This document shows, in pieces, positions 16,132 to 23,834 of a stretch of 54,954 nucleotides of DNA. Numbering within the stretch: the first letter of the stretch is position 1; every line of letters begins with the position of its first letter. The stretch is from Candidatus Poribacteria bacterium (lineage in GTDB: Bacteria; Poribacteria; WGA-4E; WGA-3G), in NCBI GenBank assembly GCA_028821605.1, contig JAPPFM010000002.1, positions 265,045-319,998 on the forward strand, read 5' to 3'. Position numbers and translations under genes: made by a program. The notes below the pieces were generated by a model, which was given only the letters and a program-made list of their open reading frames with translations, was not told the origin of the DNA and ran no database searches.

Positions 16132-17364
16132 GTGAAACACATTGTTATTGTAAGTAATGTACCTGATACAGCGAAAGAGGTAAAAAAAGATTTTGAAGGG
16201 ATGGGATACAAGGTCTCTATTGCGACCGATCAAGGTACGCAGACCTCGTCTCTTGCAAGCGATGCAATCTTAAAGATAATCCACGGGGATAATGCCGATG
16301 TGCTGATTCCACAACAGAGTAGGAATGTATCGGCAGTTATAGAAGGGGAAGCATCACAAGTTACGTCCGCGAGGAGTAGTTTGTCTGGAGACTACAGAGA
16401 AATCATTGGGGAGAGTCCACAGATATTTGAGGTCTTGCAGCACATTGAGAATTTTGCGGCTACGCCGCTGAGAATCCTGATTTTCGGCAAGACCGGTACC
16501 GGTAAAGATTTGGTCGCGCGTGCCTTACACAAAAACAGTGGCAGGTCGGGAAAGATGGTTCCTGTCAATTGTGCAGCGGTGCCGGCAGACTTATTGGAAA
16601 GTGAACTCTTCGGACATGAGAGAGGCGCGTTCACGAGTGCACATACACGTCGTATTGGTAGGTTTGAGAGAGCAGACAAGGGGACGCTGTTCCTTGATGA
16701 AATAGGAGAGATGCCACTTGCTATGCAACCGAAGTTGTTGCGTGCAATTGAGGATAGCGAGATTGAACGCGTCGGTGGCGAGAAACCGATTGCGGTGGAT
16801 GTCCGAATCGTGGCAGCTACTAACCGAGATCTTGCACAAGCCGTTAAAGATGGCTTGTTTCGTGAAGACCTCTATTATCGGTTGAATGTTGCTTCTATCT
16901 CTCTACCGACGTTGGCGGAACGACGGGAGGATATTGAAGATTTAGTGACACACTTTCTTAAGAAACATCGCTTGTCCTGTGACTCGGAAATCCCGCAGAT
17001 AGTACCTGGGACATTGGCTCTCCTTGAAAGTTACGCTTGGCCCGGGAATGTCCGGGAGTTGGCAAGTGCTGTTCAAAGGGCGTGTTACGCTGCCAAGGAG
17101 GGGGTTCTTTTACCAGAGCATCTACCCGAGGAGATTCAGATGGGTCAAAAACGACCCGTGAGTTCCCTTAAAAAACTACTTACATCTGAAAATGAACAAG
17201 AAATGAGCTTTCCTTTCGGCTTGACCCTTGAGGCGATGGAAGGATCGTTCATCCGTGCCACATTGGCGGGGCTTAACGGGAGTCGGAAAAAAGCCTCGGA
17301 GATATTGGGGGTAAGCATAAGGACCTTGCAACGGAAGTTGAAAAAGCATCGTGCTGACGATTAA
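16132..17364 (+). CDS. Sigma54-dependent transcriptional activator (NtrC family)
   Basis: About 410 residues. Residues 1 to about 85 resemble a shortened response-regulator receiver (KHIVIVSNVPDTAKEVKKDF) but lack the acidic pair and a clear phospho-acceptor Asp. The AAA+ domain has Walker A FGKTGTGKD, ESELFGHERGAFTSAHTRR (GAFTSA in place of the usual GAFTGA sigma54-contact loop), Walker B GTLFLDEIGEM, AATNRDL, FREDLYYRLNV and the sensor II region YAWPGNVRELASAVQRA. The C-terminus is a Fis-type HTH: NGSRKKASEILGVSIRTLQR. A GTG at 16132 with AGAAGG upstream is preferred; a TTG at 16039 would add 31 unconserved residues. It probably activates the sigma54 promoter at 17716. Confidence 0.88.
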   Translation: MKHIVIVSNVPDTAKEVKKDFEGMGYKVSIATDQGTQTSSLASDAILKIIHGDNADVLIPQQSRNVSAVIEGEASQVTSARSSLSGDYREIIGESPQIFEVLQHIENFAATPLRILIFGKTGTGKDLVARALHKNSGRSGKMVPVNCAAVPADLLESELFGHERGAFTSAHTRRIGRFERADKGTLFLDEIGEMPLAMQPKLLRAIEDSEIERVGGEKPIAVDVRIVAATNRDLAQAVKDGLFREDLYYRLNVASISLPTLAERREDIEDLVTHFLKKHRLSCDSEIPQIVPGTLALLESYAWPGNVRELASAVQRACYAAKEGVLLPEHLPEEIQMGQKRPVSSLKKLLTSENEQEMSFPFGLTLEAMEGSFIRATLAGLNGSRKKASEILGVSIRTLQRKLKKHRADD

Positions 17365-17479
17365 TCCGAAGAGAAGCGCACGGAAAAATGAGAAGTTCTC
17401 TTTGTTAGATGAATGAGGAAAATCTGATGAAATCCTACTCACAGCGAAAAGGATGTCCAGTTTTTATTTGTGGTAAATA

Positions 17480-17535
17480 CGTCAAAAATGACGGGATTAG
17501 CTGCGTCAATAATGACGTATGCGTCAAAAATGACG
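17480..17535 (+). promoter_or_regulatory. Three palindromic upstream activator sites
   Basis: Three 14-bp palindromes lie in a row: CGTCAAAAATGACG at 17480-17493, CGTCAATAATGACG at 17504-17517 and CGTCAAAAATGACG at 17522-17535. Centres are 24 and 18 bp apart. They lie about 180-240 bp upstream of a sigma54 promoter and directly after the regulator gene, where enhancer sites for NtrC-type activators are expected. Binding by this regulator is inferred. Confidence 0.75.
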
Positions 17536-17715
17536 GGGTTCAAAATTGGCCTGAATTTAACTTTTTCCATTCTTCAAGAGGGCAGTTTTTTGAAAGTAAA
17601 CGTCTCTGTTTGGTTTGACAAACCGAGAGTCTACCTATATTTTGGGCGCGTTAGAGTAAATAAGACTTTTGTAATTTCACCGGTTTTGACACACAGATTA
17701 CGTTTTATTAGGGCA

Positions 17716-17732
17716 TTGGCATGAAATTTGCT
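17716..17732 (+). promoter_or_regulatory. Sigma54 (-24/-12) promoter
   Basis: TTGGCATGAAATTTGCT matches the sigma54 pattern TTGGCACG-N4-TTGCT, with GG at 17718-17719 and GC at 17730-17731 separated by exactly 10 nt. One base in the -24 element differs from consensus. Transcription would start near 17744 and read into the gene at 17915. Confidence 0.8.
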
Positions 17733-17743
17733 TAAAAACAAAT

Positions 17744-17914
17744 AGAAACTATGGTACTTGTAGTACCGGTGAGCTCAAAGTTCGCACATCCTGTAACCCG
17801 TGGGATATGAAGTACGTAAGTGCCGAAGGTTCTATGAATAGCTTTACCCGTTGAAACCGCTAAAATTCTGAGAGGGTAGGTTTTAAATCTACCCTTTCAA
17901 AAAGGATTTCTCCG
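17744..17914 (+). other. Structured leader of the sigma54-controlled genes
   Basis: The predicted 170-nt leader contains the hairpin GGTAC-N5-GTACC near its 5' end, a central region where GCAC and GTGC can pair around an ATCC...GGAT stem, and a strong final hairpin GGGTAG-N9-CTACCC at 17874-17894. The last hairpin ends just before the ribosome-binding site AAAAAGG of the gene at 17915, so it could modulate translation. No known riboswitch class was recognised. Confidence 0.45.
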
Positions 17915-18571
17915 ATGATACGCAAATCTATTATCTACATGTTCGTCCTTTCGGTGATTATTGGACTTGTTACCTGTTTTGTTATCCGGACACATAGGCA
18001 ACCGCAGTTTGAAAATAATTCCAATGTGGTATCGCCAAAACTGAGTGCCTCTTCCTCCCGACACCTTCCATCTAAGAAACACGATGGCCCTCAAACCGTT
18101 GAAGCACTCCTTAAATCGTTTGAAGACATGGCGGGTAATCCCGTGGTGGATGAGAAGTACCCTCAAGTTGAGTGGCTTGAAATGCTCCTTGACAAAGGTA
18201 TTGTAATAGAAGATTACAACGATTATTCTGGATATATGGTAGCGCGCAACGCACTGGTTAAACTTGAAAACCAACCCGAAATGTGGACATCCGATGTTTT
18301 CGGAATCCCGCCTACTACCGATTGGGAGACGTTTAAAGCCGCGTATATTGAAAGAAAGATTTGGGAATATGAGCAAGTCCGTGCTGTAAAACAGATCGAT
18401 CCGGATGTGAACGGAGGCCTTTTTACAGGACCCGACATGGAAATCTTTCTCCCTGCTAAGCCTGGACGCGTCTATGTTAAAAGAGTGCAGGAAACGGGTG
18501 CTATGTTCTTTGGCGAGTCCCTTGATAAGGCTCAAGAGTTTGATCTCCTACATAAAGGCATTGAACCCTAA
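17915..18571 (+). CDS. Gene A, 5' part: membrane-anchored protein, interrupted by in-frame TAA
   Basis: 218 residues starting MIRKSIIYMFVLSVIIGLV, an N-terminal membrane anchor with the rest outside the cytoplasm, and a serine-rich linker. The frame stops at TAA 18569-18571 but stays open in the same frame to 19195 (next residues GYEVIYIDENGEHLAEAPPP), so the original gene was probably 426 codons long. One base change, for example CAA to TAA, would explain it. The gene at 35704-36771 has the same layout and a matching C-terminus. It is the first gene after the sigma54 promoter, with RBS AAAAAGG. No known domain is recognised. Confidence 0.65.
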   Translation: MIRKSIIYMFVLSVIIGLVTCFVIRTHRQPQFENNSNVVSPKLSASSSRHLPSKKHDGPQTVEALLKSFEDMAGNPVVDEKYPQVEWLEMLLDKGIVIEDYNDYSGYMVARNALVKLENQPEMWTSDVFGIPPTTDWETFKAAYIERKIWEYEQVRAVKQIDPDVNGGLFTGPDMEIFLPAKPGRVYVKRVQETGAMFFGESLDKAQEFDLLHKGIEP

Positions 18572-18658
18572 GGGTATGAAGTCATCTATATTGATGAAAA
18601 CGGAGAACACCTCGCTGAGGCACCACCGCCTATCTCGCGCGAAGTTTTAATAGAAAGA

Positions 18659-19195
18659 TTGACGCTACCCCCAGATGGATGGGTGCCGCCAGAAGGATGG
18701 ACACCTCCACCTTGGATGGAACCCGCACTCAGGGCAAAAGGGTGGACGGGCACCTTCTTCCCACAAGAAGATACAACTCGGCAGTTCTCCTCTACTGCGG
18801 AGGAATATTCCGTGTCAGTTGGATCCTCACACATCCAAGACGAAACCGCACAAATGACACACACTCACCCCGAAGCGAGTGCGCATTTACAACCGGCATC
18901 GGACAGTAACAAGACGTTAGAACCCGCAGAACTCGAAAAGCTCCTAATTCATATAACAGGTGATGCAGAACTCGAAAAGCAGTTTATACCGGATATGCCT
19001 GAACTGCCAACCGAAGAACGCATGGAAGCAGCACTTCACAAACAGTTTCAACCCCAACGCTTGGCACGTGCTATAGAAACCCTCAATCGCTATGGACCCG
19101 AAGAGGGACTCCGCAGACTCAAAGAATCAGATTCAGAAATTGCCGAACAGATTAGAAAAACGCGTCAACGTAAAGACTCAAGGCAACAAGATTAG
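18659..19195 (+). pseudogene. Gene A, 3' part, after the in-frame stop
   Basis: This continues the frame of 17915-18571 with no shift. A Trp/Pro-rich stretch (LPPDGWVPPEGWTPPPWMEP) is followed by a variable linker. The C-terminal helical segment QPQRLARAIETLNRYGPEEG, then LRRLKESDSEIAEQI, closely matches the end of the protein at 35704-36771 (ERFTTAMQTLTQYGPKEG, then LQRLKESDPEV). The only nearby start is a TTG at 18659 with a weak RBS, so separate translation is doubtful. Stop readthrough, a recent nonsense mutation or a sequencing error are all possible. Confidence 0.6.
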
Positions 19196-19206
19196 AGGAA
19201 ATTCTT

Positions 19207-19992
19207 ATGATCCAAACACCCTACATTTTCAAATGCTTCGCTATACTTCTGTGTCTTAGCACGGTTTTGTTTTTCGGATGCGCGGAAAAGCCCGACAGCC
19301 CTTTTATACTGTCTGAAGAAGTGGAATCCGTTTCTTCAGAGCTTTCCATACCTGTGGCAGACGGAGAGAAAAAAACGTTTGCGCTGCTGCGTGCCAAGTT
19401 TCCCGGCTCACTTTTAGATAAGGATTTCAAAACACTTAGAGAGCTTGCAAACTCAGCACTTTATTTAGCGTATGTGAAACGCACCGAACAACAAGCAAAA
19501 TCCTTCAAAACAAAACCTTTTAAGACTTTTAACGAGTTTCTTGACACAACACCTCCAAGTGCAGATTCACTTCTCCTTCCACTTTTTAAGAAACACTTTA
19601 GACATCGCCCTGATGATCAGACGATAGCTCACTTTTATCAAATCGTTGTACTCTTCCAAAGTTTTGAAATAACTGAACCCTTGCGGGTACAGCATCTTGA
19701 AGAAAAATTTGATCGCTTATATACCAGTCCTATTTTCCACGATGTGATTGATTTGGTTAGGGAGAACCGAAAAGAATTCGACGCATTTGAGGATGCTTAT
19801 CAAAATTTAGCGAAGGAACGTTCCGAAGCCGCGAGAAAGGAAGTCCAAGAACGCTTTCATAAATATGGCCAAGACGATGGGTTCTTATGGCTCGCTATTG
19901 AAGAGCCGAGAACGTTTGGATTCATCTTGAATACTTTTGCTGATCCTTTAACCACGAATCATTTCCTGTTCTGGGTGAACTCCAATAAGTAG
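19207..19992 (+). CDS. Gene B: lipoprotein paralogous to the protein at 34708
   Basis: 261 residues with a lipoprotein signal ending LFFGCAEKP (Cys near 25). The body is helical. EKKTFALLRAKFPGSLLDKD followed by FKTLRELANS aligns with EKETFDTLKKEFSNELLDAE, then LKTLNELAKS, in the protein at 34708-35508. The C-terminus also matches: ERFHKYGQDDGFLWLAIEEP against ALFEKHGKSEGILRVALQNP, ending in an aromatic tail. No known domain is recognised. It starts 11 nt after gene A with RBS AGAGGA, so A and B form one transcription unit. Its role is probably structural or binding at the envelope. Confidence 0.7.
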   Translation: MIQTPYIFKCFAILLCLSTVLFFGCAEKPDSPFILSEEVESVSSELSIPVADGEKKTFALLRAKFPGSLLDKDFKTLRELANSALYLAYVKRTEQQAKSFKTKPFKTFNEFLDTTPPSADSLLLPLFKKHFRHRPDDQTIAHFYQIVVLFQSFEITEPLRVQHLEEKFDRLYTSPIFHDVIDLVRENRKEFDAFEDAYQNLAKERSEAARKEVQERFHKYGQDDGFLWLAIEEPRTFGFILNTFADPLTTNHFLFWVNSNK

Positions 19993-20031
19993 GAGATTGA
20001 ATCGGAAACTCCCACACTGAGAGGTGAACAC

Positions 20032-20688
20032 ATGAATTTTTTCAAAAAGATATGGTTTTTCGCACTCGCAGGACTTATAGTCTTCGGTATCGGCACACAC
20101 ATTTTCTTGCGTGGCAGGACACCGACGGAACCTATTAAGATCTATAAGACGACGCAGCCCACACCCAAACAACGTCCGCTACAGACAGACACAACTACAA
20201 AAGAGACTCCCATAACTCACGATCACAGTCATGACCATCCCCATGATCACGGTTCACACAACCACACAGCACAGACGACCACAAATCGAGAAAAGTATGA
20301 TTGGCGAGACGATAGCACGTTTGAAACACCACCGCCAACGAATGATCCGTGGAAACAAACTAAGCAAGAGACGGAAGTTGCCGACGCTGCTGATACATAT
20401 CCTCCCAAAGATTGGTATAAGACAGAAGACCCTGTCTTGCGCGCTGAATACTATGGTGCTCAGATGCTCAAACAGTTTGGGGATACCCCAGAGGTTCGCA
20501 CTGTTTCAGATTGGGAATTAAAAAAGGAGATGGACATAACACCAACACATGACGAACTCATTACCTATCTTGAGGCACTCTATCATCTCTTTCCCAGAGA
20601 CAAAACGCTGCAAGCACTCAACTACTATCGCGAACTAAGAGCAAAAGGTGTGGAAGTCAAAATGGTATCTGAAGGAGACCCAAAATGA
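20032..20688 (+). CDS. Membrane-anchored protein with His-rich linker and one ~85-residue module
   Basis: 218 residues. Residues 7-27 form an N-terminal membrane helix. A linker then carries a dense histidine cluster, HDHSHDHPHDHGSHNH (63-78), which could bind Zn, Ni or Cu. Residues about 124-206 contain the module shared with the next proteins: PPKDWYKTEDPVLRAEYYGA, QMLKQFGDTPEVRTVSDWEL, and ITYLEALYHLFPRDKTLQAL. The gene follows B by 39 nt with RBS GAGAGG and overlaps the next gene by ATGA. The family is not known to me. Confidence 0.7.
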   Translation: MNFFKKIWFFALAGLIVFGIGTHIFLRGRTPTEPIKIYKTTQPTPKQRPLQTDTTTKETPITHDHSHDHPHDHGSHNHTAQTTTNREKYDWRDDSTFETPPPTNDPWKQTKQETEVADAADTYPPKDWYKTEDPVLRAEYYGAQMLKQFGDTPEVRTVSDWELKKEMDITPTHDELITYLEALYHLFPRDKTLQALNYYRELRAKGVEVKMVSEGDPK

Positions 20689-21572
20689 AAAACCCGCGTA
20701 TTTTACCGCTGTTCTGTTATCTCACCTGTCTTTTCGTTCTCTGCTTTCTCGCTTGTGGAGGCGGAGAAGATGTAGAAACCGAAACGACTAACCCCTTAGA
20801 TCCAACAGATACATCAAGTCTAACTACCGATAGAACAGGAGAGTTGGATGTCCTCATTTTACGTCTTGAATCTATCTATGCAGAACTTAACGCTCGGAAA
20901 AAGCCTGTTCCGCGAGATTGGGAGAAGACAGAAGACCCTGCTCTACGCGCTGCATACGCCCGCTTCTTACTCAGCAAGGGGAAACTCGCAATTCCACGCC
21001 ACTGGATCCATACGGAAGATCGGGTTTTACACGCCGAATACTACCGTGCTCAACTCCTCAAACAGTTTGGAGACATTCCCCAAGTTCACACCGTCGCAAA
21101 TTTGGAATTAAAAGATGCGATGGCATCAACGATGGAAATCCCTTGGTTCACGCTGAAACCTGGGGAACATATTGCTTATCTTGAGGCACTCTATCACCTT
21201 TTCCCCAGTGAAGCCAATCGACAGGCACTTGAAAACGCTCGGAAAGACGCGGCGAAGCCTACTTATGAGGAACTGCGGGAGCAAGACCCAGAATTATGGG
21301 CGCAACTTGAACTTGAACAGCTCATTGAAGAGCATGGCGACACTCCGCAGACGCGTATCATGGCGGAATTTCATCGAAAGGACGCATTGGGTCTCCCTAT
21401 CACTGAAGAAGATTACCTCACCTACCTTGAAGCAATAGTCCATCTCCATCCGGACGATGAAATAGCACCGCGGCTCCTTGAAAGATTCCGAAAAGCGAAA
21501 GCCGATGGCATCCCATTTAAGGATGTAAAGACAGATGATATCGTGCCACCTAAAGAAGAGGAGGACGAGTGA
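20685..21572 (+). CDS. Lipoprotein with two and a half ~85-residue modules
   Basis: 295 residues with lipobox CFLACGGG (Cys near 24). A half module lies at about 75-100 (PVPRDWEKTEDPALRAAYAR). A full module lies at 103-190 (IPRHWIHTEDRVLHAEYYRA, LLKQFGDIPQVHTVANLELK, HIAYLEALYHLFP) and a diverged full module at 193-275 (REQDPELWAQ, IEEHGDTPQTRIMAEFHRKD, YLTYLEAIVHLHPDD). The C-terminus is acidic. The helical pairs and spacing recall TPR-like or SEL1-like solenoids, but no such family is clearly matched. Its start overlaps the previous stop (ATGA), which implies coupling. Confidence 0.72.
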   Translation: MKNPRILPLFCYLTCLFVLCFLACGGGEDVETETTNPLDPTDTSSLTTDRTGELDVLILRLESIYAELNARKKPVPRDWEKTEDPALRAAYARFLLSKGKLAIPRHWIHTEDRVLHAEYYRAQLLKQFGDIPQVHTVANLELKDAMASTMEIPWFTLKPGEHIAYLEALYHLFPSEANRQALENARKDAAKPTYEELREQDPELWAQLELEQLIEEHGDTPQTRIMAEFHRKDALGLPITEEDYLTYLEAIVHLHPDDEIAPRLLERFRKAKADGIPFKDVKTDDIVPPKEEEDE

Positions 21573-21786
21573 GAAATGTCCCACAATAAACTTTCTTATT
21601 CAGGTTTTACATTTGAGAGTACACACTGGCTTCATAACGGATCTAAAGGTGAATCTGTTCACCTAACATCTATCCCAATTTCAGTTAAACGGAAAGCAAA
21701 AAGTTAAAGGGTAAAGGTTTGTTGATGGGATAGGCAGAAGCACCCCTTTATCTATTGCTTTCTCATGTCTATAAGGAGATTTAATC
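21573..21786. other. Intergenic segment with a GGTGAA/TTCACC hairpin
   Basis: Between two genes of the cluster, a 6-bp perfect hairpin GGTGAA-TCTG-TTCACC sits near 21649-21664. No T-run follows. No gene is seen. Confidence 0.35.
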
Positions 21787-22137
21787 ATGCTAAAAAAATG
21801 GTTTGGAAGTTTAACCTCTCTCGCTTTTATTGTTGGTATTATGGCACCTGTTGTGTTGAAACCCGCAGAAGCAGACCATAACGTGAGATGGATCCGTCCG
21901 CTAACGATTCATTACCACTGCGCAGGTGACGGAGGAGTTATCCTCTATACCGAATATACCGACAAACGTTGGACAGCAAGTGTTAATCACCCACCACAAA
22001 CATATCAACCCACACGAGCCTGGGGTGGTGGAATCTCTCTGCAACACACTAACCACGGTATGGAGAATAGGCGCCTTAACAAAGGTGAGACTGAGTTTAG
22101 AATCTTGTGGAAGGAAGACGACTGGAGATGTCGTTAG
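21787..22137 (+). CDS. Small secreted protein of unknown function
   Basis: 116 residues. Residues 1-29 are a signal peptide (MLKKWFGSLTSLAFIVGIM, cleavage near PAEA-DH). The mature part is short, rich in Trp, His and Tyr, and has two Cys (YHCAG and the terminal WRCR) that could form a disulfide. Beta-rich patterns such as GGVILYTEYTDKRWTASV suggest a small beta-sandwich. A clear RBS, AAGGAG, lies upstream. No family is recognised. The position inside the sigma54-controlled run suggests a shared envelope role. Confidence 0.6.
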   Translation: MLKKWFGSLTSLAFIVGIMAPVVLKPAEADHNVRWIRPLTIHYHCAGDGGVILYTEYTDKRWTASVNHPPQTYQPTRAWGGGISLQHTNHGMENRRLNKGETEFRILWKEDDWRCR

Positions 22138-22148
22138 CTTTCTATGGA

Positions 22149-22182
22149 ATGCCGTCCATTTGTCTCCATGACACCGGACGGC
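22149..22182 (+). terminator. GCCGTCC/GGACGGC hairpin after the small secreted protein
   Basis: A 7-bp perfect stem with a loop of about 18 nt lies just downstream of the stop at 22137. It lacks a T-run, so it may be a processing or attenuation hairpin and not a full terminator. Confidence 0.35.
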
Positions 22183-22355
22183 TTCCGTCCCTTAAACGCC
22201 TAACCTTGCGGTGCCGATCTCTTGAGCGTCAAGAACTGCCAGAGATACTCCAAAACGCTATCCAGCAGCTGCCCGCCACGCGCAAACAAGTTTCCATCTC
22301 TATTAAGGTTTGATACCGGAGACACGTCCTTCATTCGATTCGAGGAGAACCAAGA

Positions 22356-23117
22356 ATGAAAATAACTCTTATTTTACTCGGATGCCTTCTCAACCTCGTA
22401 TTTTTGGGCGGTTGTGGAGATACCGAAGAAACGTCCAATCCAGTAACACCATCGTTACAGGACTTACCAGCTGATGACGACATTGAGGGACTGTATAACC
22501 TTGGCATCCCTCGCAGCTGGTACCTGATTAAGGATCCCGTGTTATACACCAAATATTTTCGGGCACAACTTCTCAGACAGTTTGGCAACATCCCGGAAAT
22601 CCACATTATTGCCGATATGACGCTCAAAGAACGTCAATGGATCTATCCAACACGCGATGAATACATCACGTATCTTAGAGCAAGCTATCGGCTTTGGCGC
22701 GATCCAGGGATGCTGGAAAGTCTGCAAAACGAACTCCGCCGGAAAGCCGAGGGAAAACCGTTTGCGCTGATATATGCCGATGCACCCGCAGAAAATATCA
22801 TAAAGAGATTAGAGGAGATTTATCAGCGGAAACTCTCGCGCGAAGAAGCTCTCCTCGAAGTAGCCATCATAAAAGCCGATGCGGGAACCCTTGAAGCATT
22901 CGGCTGGCAGAAGGCAGATATGGACGACGAAGAGTTAGAGGCTTGGAAAGCGAGAGAACCCGAAAGATTCGTGGAACAGGATCCATTCGTGCCGGGCGGC
23001 GGAATTATGAAACAACATAAAGAGATGTGGGAAGAGTGGAACGAAAAGCAGCTTGATGACGATGAAGATCAACCCGATGAAGACGAGGAGGATGAAGATG
23101 ACGAAGATGATGCGTAA
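22356..23117 (+). CDS. Lipoprotein with one ~85-residue module and acidic tail
   Basis: 253 residues with lipobox VFLGGCGD (Cys near 20). The module at about 51-133 reads IPRSWYLIKDPVLYTKYFRA, QLLRQFGNIPEIHIIADMTL and YITYLRASYRLWRDPG, matching the proteins at 20032 and 20685. A helical region follows, and the protein ends in almost pure Asp/Glu over about 25 residues, a possible cation or cationic-polymer binding tail. RBS CGAGGAGA is upstream. It is the last structural gene before the ECF sigma factor. Confidence 0.7.
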   Translation: MKITLILLGCLLNLVFLGGCGDTEETSNPVTPSLQDLPADDDIEGLYNLGIPRSWYLIKDPVLYTKYFRAQLLRQFGNIPEIHIIADMTLKERQWIYPTRDEYITYLRASYRLWRDPGMLESLQNELRRKAEGKPFALIYADAPAENIIKRLEEIYQRKLSREEALLEVAIIKADAGTLEAFGWQKADMDDEELEAWKAREPERFVEQDPFVPGGGIMKQHKEMWEEWNEKQLDDDEDQPDEDEEDEDDEDDA

Positions 23118-23252
23118 GAACTCTAATCCTTCCGGTACAGACACCACCATCACCGACATCCAAGCCAAGCAAGTAACCCTCGAAAAAGCAGGACAACAGA
23201 GAACCCTAAAACGCAATCCCAGACCCTTGTTAAAATGAAAGGAGACACAAGG

Positions 23253-23834
23253 TTGCCTCACGTCGACGAAAGATACTTCATTGAACGCACCCAACACGGC
23301 GACACCGAAGCGTTTACTCCACTTGTCACCACATACCAGTCCCGCCTCTATACCCACATTTTGGGACGCATCAAGGATACTGAGACCGCAAAAGACTTGA
23401 CACAAGAGACTTGGATAAAAGCGTTTCGTGCCATCAACACCTTCCGCACCGACGCTTCATTTTACAGCTGGCTCTACCGCATCGCTGAGAATGTCTGTAT
23501 CGACTACTACCGAAAACAGAAAGTAGCACACATCATCGAACCCATTCATGACATCAATGAACGCCGCATCATAGATACACATCCCTGTCCAAGCCACAAC
23601 ATTGAGCGGCAGGAACTCCGACACCATCTTCAGGAGGCTGTTGCGCGCCTGACACCGACACGTAAACGCGTCTTTCTCCTATACTATGTTCATGAAATGC
23701 CCATCAAAACCATCGGAAAACAAATAGGGCGGAGCGAAGGCACTATCAAGACACATCTTCGCAATGCACGCCTCCACCTCCGAGAACGCCTCACGCCTTA
23801 CATGGAAAACCAACATATTTCTTGGCTCACATGA
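23253..23834 (+). CDS. ECF-type RNA polymerase sigma factor
   Basis: About 193 residues with the two ECF sigma domains. Region 2 shows DTETAKDLTQETWIKAFRA and FYSWLYRIAENVCIDYYRKQ (-10 recognition and core binding). Region 4 shows LTPTRKRVFLLYYVHEMPIK followed by TIGKQIGRSEGTIKTHLRNA (-35 HTH). A His/Ile-rich linker joins them. No anti-sigma gene follows; the preceding genes encode envelope proteins. The TTG at 23253 is preferred because AAAGGAG lies 9 nt upstream; an ATG at 23235 has no RBS and would place the RBS inside the gene. It is probably co-transcribed with the lipoprotein genes. Confidence 0.85.
   Translation: MPHVDERYFIERTQHGDTEAFTPLVTTYQSRLYTHILGRIKDTETAKDLTQETWIKAFRAINTFRTDASFYSWLYRIAENVCIDYYRKQKVAHIIEPIHDINERRIIDTHPCPSHNIERQELRHHLQEAVARLTPTRKRVFLLYYVHEMPIKTIGKQIGRSEGTIKTHLRNARLHLRERLTPYMENQHISWLT

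Noticed and set aside
17470-17724. Rightward frame of 84 codons over the palindromes and sigma54 promoter
   Set aside because: It is interrupted by regulatory palindromes, has no RBS, and the same span is better explained by enhancer sites and the promoter.
17744-17914. Cyclic-di-GMP (GEMM) riboswitch in the leader
   Set aside because: A CGCACA stretch recalls the motif, but the conserved core and tetraloop receptor cannot be aligned.
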